Below, piece after piece: positions 60,630-64,000 of a stretch of 64,000 nt of DNA (the stretch's first letter is position 1; every line of letters begins with the position of its first letter). The stretch spans positions 930,001 to 994,000 of the forward strand of contig OZ007034.1 of assembly GCA_963931635.1 (NCBI GenBank), in the 5' to 3' direction. The DNA is from Caccoplasma sp905210875 (GTDB lineage: Bacteria; Bacteroidota; Bacteroidia; Bacteroidales; UBA11471). The translations under genes and the position numbers were made by a program. Under the pieces are notes generated by a model that saw only the letters and a list, made by a program, of their open reading frames with translations, had not been told where the DNA came from and made no database searches.

Positions 60630-62105
60630 ATGGAACAAAAACTTACCATCTATAATACGCTTACCCGTCGCAAGGAAGAATTCGTCCCCCTGAACCCTCC
60701 TTATGTGGGTATGTATGTGTGCGGCCCCACTGTCTACGGCGATGCCCATCTGGGTCATGCCCGTCCCGCCATCACCTTCGACCTGCTGTTTCGCTACCTG
60801 AAACATCTCGGCTACAAGGTGCGTTATGTGCGCAACATCACCGATGTGGGACACCTCGAAAACGATGCCGACGAGGGCGAAGACAAAATCGCCAAGAAAG
60901 CCCGCCTCGAACAGCTCGAACCCATGGAGGTGGTGCAGTTCTACCTCAACCGCTACCACAAGGCCATGGAGTCGCTCAACGTGCTGCCGCCCAGCATCGA
61001 GCCGCATGCCTCGGGCCACATCATAGAGCAGATAGAGTATATCAAGAAGATTCTCGACCACGGTTACGCCTATGTGAGCGAAGGGTCGGTATACTTCGAC
61101 GTGGCCAAGTACAACAAAGACCACCACTACGGCAAACTCTCGGGACGCAACATCGACGAGCTGCTGGCCACCACCCGCGAACTTGACGGGCAGAGCGAGA
61201 AACACAACTCCTTCGACTTCGCCCTGTGGAAAAAGGCCGCGCCCGAACACATCATGCGCTGGCCCTCGCCGTGGAGCGACGGATTCCCCGGCTGGCACCT
61301 CGAATGTTCGACGATGAGTACCAAATATCTGGGCGAGACGTTCGACATACACGGTGGCGGCATGGACCTGCTCTTCCCCCACCACGAGTGCGAGATAGCC
61401 CAGTCGGTCGCCGCACAGGGCCACGAAACGGTACGTTACTGGATGCACAACAACATGATTACCATCAACGGGCAGAAGATGGGTAAGTCGCTGGGCAACT
61501 TCATCACCCTCGACCAGTTCTTCACCGGCAATCACCCGCTGCTCACCCAGGCCTATGCCCCGATGACGATACGCTTCTTTATCCTGCAAGCCCAGTACCG
61601 CAGCACGCTCGATTTCAGCAACGAAGCCCTGCAAGCCGCTGAGAAGGCATGGCAGCGCCTCTCCGAAGGGTGGAACAACCTTTCCCGCATTGTCCCCGCT
61701 GCCGAGACGACGGTCGACGTCAAGGAGCTCCGCGCCAAGTGCTACGAGGCCATGAACGACGACCTCAACACCCCCATTGTCATCTCCCACCTCTTCGACG
61801 GCGTGCGTGCCATCAATACCGTGCTGGCAGGTCATGCCACCATCAACGAAGCCGACCTTTGCGAGCTGAAAGAGACATTCTCGACCTTCATGTTCGACAT
61901 TCTCGGTCTGCGGCTCGACGCCGCCGAGGCCGGCGGTGCCGCGCTCGAACCCTTTGAAAAGGCTGTCGACCTGCTGCTCGAAGTGCGCCGCGAGGCCAAG
62001 AGCCGCAAAGACTGGGCCACGTCCGACCTCATTCGCGACCGCCTCTCCGCCATAGGCTTTGAGATAAAAGACACCAAGGAAGGCACCGAGTGGAAAATAA
62101 AATAA
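60630..62105 (+). CDS. cysS: Cysteinyl-tRNA synthetase
   Basis: This 491-residue class Ia enzyme charges tRNA-Cys. Zinc-binding and HIGH segments appear in YVCGPTVYGDAHLGHAR near residue 29, the zinc cysteine and histidines in WHLECSTMS and FPHHECEIAQS near residue 225-255, and the KMSKS equivalent KMGKSLGNF near residue 283. The helical DALR anticodon region and the C-terminal tail (RKDWATSDLIRDRLSAIGFE) are complete. Strong codon bias and a consensus promoter fit high expression. A terminator follows. Confidence 0.97.
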   Translation: MEQKLTIYNTLTRRKEEFVPLNPPYVGMYVCGPTVYGDAHLGHARPAITFDLLFRYLKHLGYKVRYVRNITDVGHLENDADEGEDKIAKKARLEQLEPMEVVQFYLNRYHKAMESLNVLPPSIEPHASGHIIEQIEYIKKILDHGYAYVSEGSVYFDVAKYNKDHHYGKLSGRNIDELLATTRELDGQSEKHNSFDFALWKKAAPEHIMRWPSPWSDGFPGWHLECSTMSTKYLGETFDIHGGGMDLLFPHHECEIAQSVAAQGHETVRYWMHNNMITINGQKMGKSLGNFITLDQFFTGNHPLLTQAYAPMTIRFFILQAQYRSTLDFSNEALQAAEKAWQRLSEGWNNLSRIVPAAETTVDVKELRAKCYEAMNDDLNTPIVISHLFDGVRAINTVLAGHATINEADLCELKETFSTFMFDILGLRLDAAEAGGAALEPFEKAVDLLLEVRREAKSRKDWATSDLIRDRLSAIGFEIKDTKEGTEWKIK

Positions 62106-62128
62106 CATAGTCGTCGTGTACCGACGGT

Positions 62129-62170
62129 CGAAGGGGTTGTGCCACAATTTCGTGCCACAACCCCTTTCGC
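62129..62170 (+). terminator. Hairpin after cysS, probable terminator
   Basis: AAGGGGTTGTG pairs with CACAACCCCTT, enclosing a 3-bp inner stem CAC/GTG; the following T run (TTTCGCTC) is short. Confidence 0.65.
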
Positions 62171-62210
62171 TCTACACCATACGACCCCATACCGTTACCA
62201 CACCCCCGCT

Positions 62211-62969
62211 ATGGCGCAATGGAATCCCTGGCACGGTTGCCACAAGATAAGCGAAGGGTGCCGGCACTGTTACGTCTACCGCATCGACAGCCGGCACGGC
62301 CGCGACAGTTCGCAGGTGAGCCTCACCCGCGACTACGACCTGCCTGTGCGCCGTCTGCGCGACGGTCGGTACAAGATACCCTCGGGTGAGACGGTCTATA
62401 CCTGCTTCTCGTCCGATTTCCTGCTCTCCGATGCCGACCCGTGGCGCCCCGAGGCCTGGGCGATGATGCGTCGCCGCAGCGACCTGCACTTCCTTTTCAT
62501 TACCAAACGCATAGAGCGGCTGGCCGCCCTGCTGCCGCCCGACTGGGGCGAGGGCTACTCTCACGTTACACTCTGCTGCACGGTCGAAAATCAGGAGCGG
62601 GCCGACTATCGCCTTCCCTTCTATCTGGCCGCTCCGCTGGCCCGTCGCATCATCGTGTGTGAACCGCTTCTCGGCCCTATCGACCTCTCACTCTACCTCT
62701 CGCCGGCCATCGACGAGGTGATAGCCGGAGGCGAGTCGGGGCCCGATGCCCGTCCCTGCCACTATGAGTGGGTGCTCGACCTGCGCCGGCAGTGTGTCGA
62801 GGCCGGCGTGGCATTTTCGTTCAAGCAGACGGGCGCAAACTTCTACAAGGCGGGGCGACACTACGCCGTGCCCCGGCCGTTGCAGCATGCGCAGGCCCGT
62901 AGGGCCGGCATCGATTTCTCACCCCGCGGAGCGGCCCCGTTGTCAAGGCGACCCTTGCTTTTTGAGTGA
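62211..62969 (+). CDS. DUF5131 (phage Gp37/Gp68-type) cluster-binding protein
   Basis: This 252-residue protein starts AQWNPWHGCHKISEGCRHCY, where the cysteine spacing C-x6-C-x2-C is that of the radical-SAM-like DUF5131 family, also seen in phage Gp37/Gp68. It continues with TCFSSDFLLSD, LFITKRIERL, TLCCTVENQERADYRLP, and late IAGGESGPDARPCHYEWV. The enzyme activity is unknown. The ATG at 62211 gives the family N-terminus; the upstream frame from 62139 falls in the terminator. It appears to be a stand-alone gene with no phage genes near it. Confidence 0.85.
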   Translation: MAQWNPWHGCHKISEGCRHCYVYRIDSRHGRDSSQVSLTRDYDLPVRRLRDGRYKIPSGETVYTCFSSDFLLSDADPWRPEAWAMMRRRSDLHFLFITKRIERLAALLPPDWGEGYSHVTLCCTVENQERADYRLPFYLAAPLARRIIVCEPLLGPIDLSLYLSPAIDEVIAGGESGPDARPCHYEWVLDLRRQCVEAGVAFSFKQTGANFYKAGRHYAVPRPLQHAQARRAGIDFSPRGAAPLSRRPLLFE

Positions 62970-63032
62970 AAATTCTTGCTTTTGTCGTAGGAAATGTCGA
63001 TATTAGGTCGGTCATAAAAAACTTTCGCGATT

Positions 63033-63725
63033 ATGAAAAATACGTTTATTGCTCTCTTTCTTGTCTTGTTTTTCGGTATTGATGCAATGGGGCAGGAAAT
63101 TTATCCCTACCGTAGCAGCGATGGAAAATTTGGTTATAAGGAGAAATCGGGAAAGATTGTCATCCCGGCCCAATACGACCGAGCCTTCAATTTTTCCGAT
63201 GGGCTGGCCGTTGTGGTAATCGATGGTATGGCAGGATATATCGACTCGCAGGGAGCTCTCGTAATTGCTGCCGGATTTGACATGGCAGGCTCTTTTTCAC
63301 AGGGGCTGGCCGGTGTGAAAATGGGTGGCAAGTGGGGATTTATCAATAAATCGGGCGAGTTGGTCATTCCCTGCCGCTACGACAAGGTGTGGGCTTTTTC
63401 CGGAGGACAGGCCAAGGTGAAGGTGGCCGGCAAATACGGTACCATCGATACGACGGGGCATTATGTCATTCCGGCCCGTTTTGAAGCCCTTTGGTTTTTC
63501 TCCGAAAATCTGGGTCGTATCAAGTTGAGTGGAAAGTATGGTTTTATTGATAAGAACGGTGAGATTGTCATTCCTTGCCAATACGATGAGGCATGGGCTT
63601 TTGTTGATGGCCTGGCCCGTGTGAAAATGAATGGTCGGTGGGGTTATATCGACACTACCGGAAAATGGTTCGATTCCAAAAAGAATGGAACCGATTGGGT
63701 CAATCAGCAAGACAATATGTATTGA
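63033..63725 (+). CDS. Exported WG-repeat protein
   Basis: This 230-residue protein has a signal peptide (MKNTFIALFLVLFFGIDAMG) and about six WG/KWG-type repeats of 25-35 residues, for example KFGYKEKSGKIVIPAQYD, KWGFINKSGELVIPCRYD, KYGFIDKNGEIVIPCQYD and RWGYIDTTGKW. WG repeats form beta-rich structures of unknown function and are frequent in Bacteroidetes. Coding GC is lower than its neighbours. Its 3' end overlaps the opposite-strand gene by 26 bases. Confidence 0.85.
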   Translation: MKNTFIALFLVLFFGIDAMGQEIYPYRSSDGKFGYKEKSGKIVIPAQYDRAFNFSDGLAVVVIDGMAGYIDSQGALVIAAGFDMAGSFSQGLAGVKMGGKWGFINKSGELVIPCRYDKVWAFSGGQAKVKVAGKYGTIDTTGHYVIPARFEALWFFSENLGRIKLSGKYGFIDKNGEIVIPCQYDEAWAFVDGLARVKMNGRWGYIDTTGKWFDSKKNGTDWVNQQDNMY

Positions 63726-64000
63726 TTCGGTGAGAGGAGGGGAGGTTATGTGCTTTCTCTCCGATTTTACGGTTGACCTCTTTCGTGGCATATTTCCCGA
63801 TAAACTCGATGAGGCTGCGGTTGCTGGCTTCGTTTATTGCCGTGTCGTCGCCCGCCTGGCTCAGGTAGGGAGGCAGTTCGCCGCACACGTCGATGCCTAA
63901 CACGTCGTCGTGAGCCATGATGATATGCAGGAGCGATTCGAGTTGCGGCAGGGTCATCGAGCCCTGGTCCCAGTTGGTTGTGGCGAAACGGGGCGAGAGC
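63700..64000 (-). CDS. Arginase/ureohydrolase-like protein, C-terminal part (cut by window edge)
   Basis: The minus-strand frame stays open to the window end and gives about 100 residues. They include LSPRFATTNWDQGSMTLPQL followed by HDDVLGIDVCGELPPYL and a helical ending. The aspartate-rich, SxDxD-like loop and the DVLGIDVCGE strand resemble the C-terminal part of arginase/formiminoglutamase-type enzymes, but the metal-binding motifs lie outside the window. The internal ATG at 63957 is not the start. Its stop overlaps the WG-repeat gene. Family assignment is tentative. Confidence 0.5.
   Translation of the reverse strand, partial: LSPRFATTNWDQGSMTLPQLESLLHIIMAHDDVLGIDVCGELPPYLSQAGDDTAINEASNRSLIEFIGKYATKEVNRKIGEKAHNLPSSHRINTYCLAD

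Overview
The window is bacterial chromosome from a member of the Bacteroidales, probably a gut Barnesiella/Coprobacter/Porphyromonadaceae-type organism. Evidence for this is the promoter signature TAnnTTTG (often with TTTG about 20 bases upstream) before most transcription units, and families typical of the group: PorZ-like propeller protein, DUF2723, DUF3098, DUF4294, NigD-like and CCP/MauG proteins. No rRNA, tRNA, CRISPR array or intact insertion sequence was seen. The genus is an inference.

Layout. 1-8.6 kb: 3' part of mutS, a U32 peptidase-family protein and mnmD in one unit, then a large TPR protein coupled to an outer-membrane barrel. 8.7-15.3 kb: topA, dusB (opposite strand), leuS. 15.4-19.9 kb: TonB-dependent receptor and beta-helix lipoprotein. 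20-30.3 kb: YitT-family protein, rdgB, PorZ-like protein, a sugar epimerase, DUF2723 membrane protein, polysaccharide deacetylase, nadA. 30.3-32.65 kb: two very AT-rich gene-free blocks around a TrmH-type methyltransferase and a DUF4294 protein. 32.65-38.1 kb: radical SAM protein, cytochrome c maturation pair (ResB-like, CcsA), multiheme peroxidase, CNNM/CorC transporter. 38.1-43.4 kb: an AT-richer accessory stretch with a PH-domain protein, a WYL regulator and a five-gene minus-strand operon of lipoproteins, a zinc-ribbon membrane protein and a uracil-DNA-glycosylase-like protein. 43.4-50 kb: nadB, a lipoprotein, a GH43 glycosidase, rubrerythrin, an MFS transporter. 50-54.4 kb: conserved housekeeping operon ftsX-DUF3098-uppP-truB-queA-folK. 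54.4-64 kb: miaB, a small membrane protein, CoA-transferase, tcdA, lolD, NigD-like lipoprotein, DUF3467, cysS, DUF5131, WG-repeat protein and the end of an arginase-like gene.

Two things stand out beyond the genes. First, plus-strand base composition switches from C-rich (left of about 30 kb) to G-rich (right of about 31 kb), and the AT-rich blocks at this switch hold four exact TTATCAACA sites and a four-box array at 10-11 base spacing. I infer a candidate replication origin. Second, an 85-bp structured repeat occurs at three places (one unit at 30.7 kb, about 2.7 units at 39.6 kb on the minus strand, five units at 48.2 kb). Each time it points at a gene and its last unit ends in a promoter, so it looks like a dispersed, tandem-amplified promoter cassette with conserved and covarying hairpins.

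Functionally most of the window is housekeeping: tRNA modification (mnmD, dusB, truB, queA, miaB, tcdA), aminoacylation (leuS, cysS), NAD synthesis (nadA, nadB), DNA maintenance (mutS, topA, rdgB), and envelope biogenesis (ftsX, uppP, lolD, barrels and lipoproteins). The 38-43 kb stretch is the main region of unknown function.
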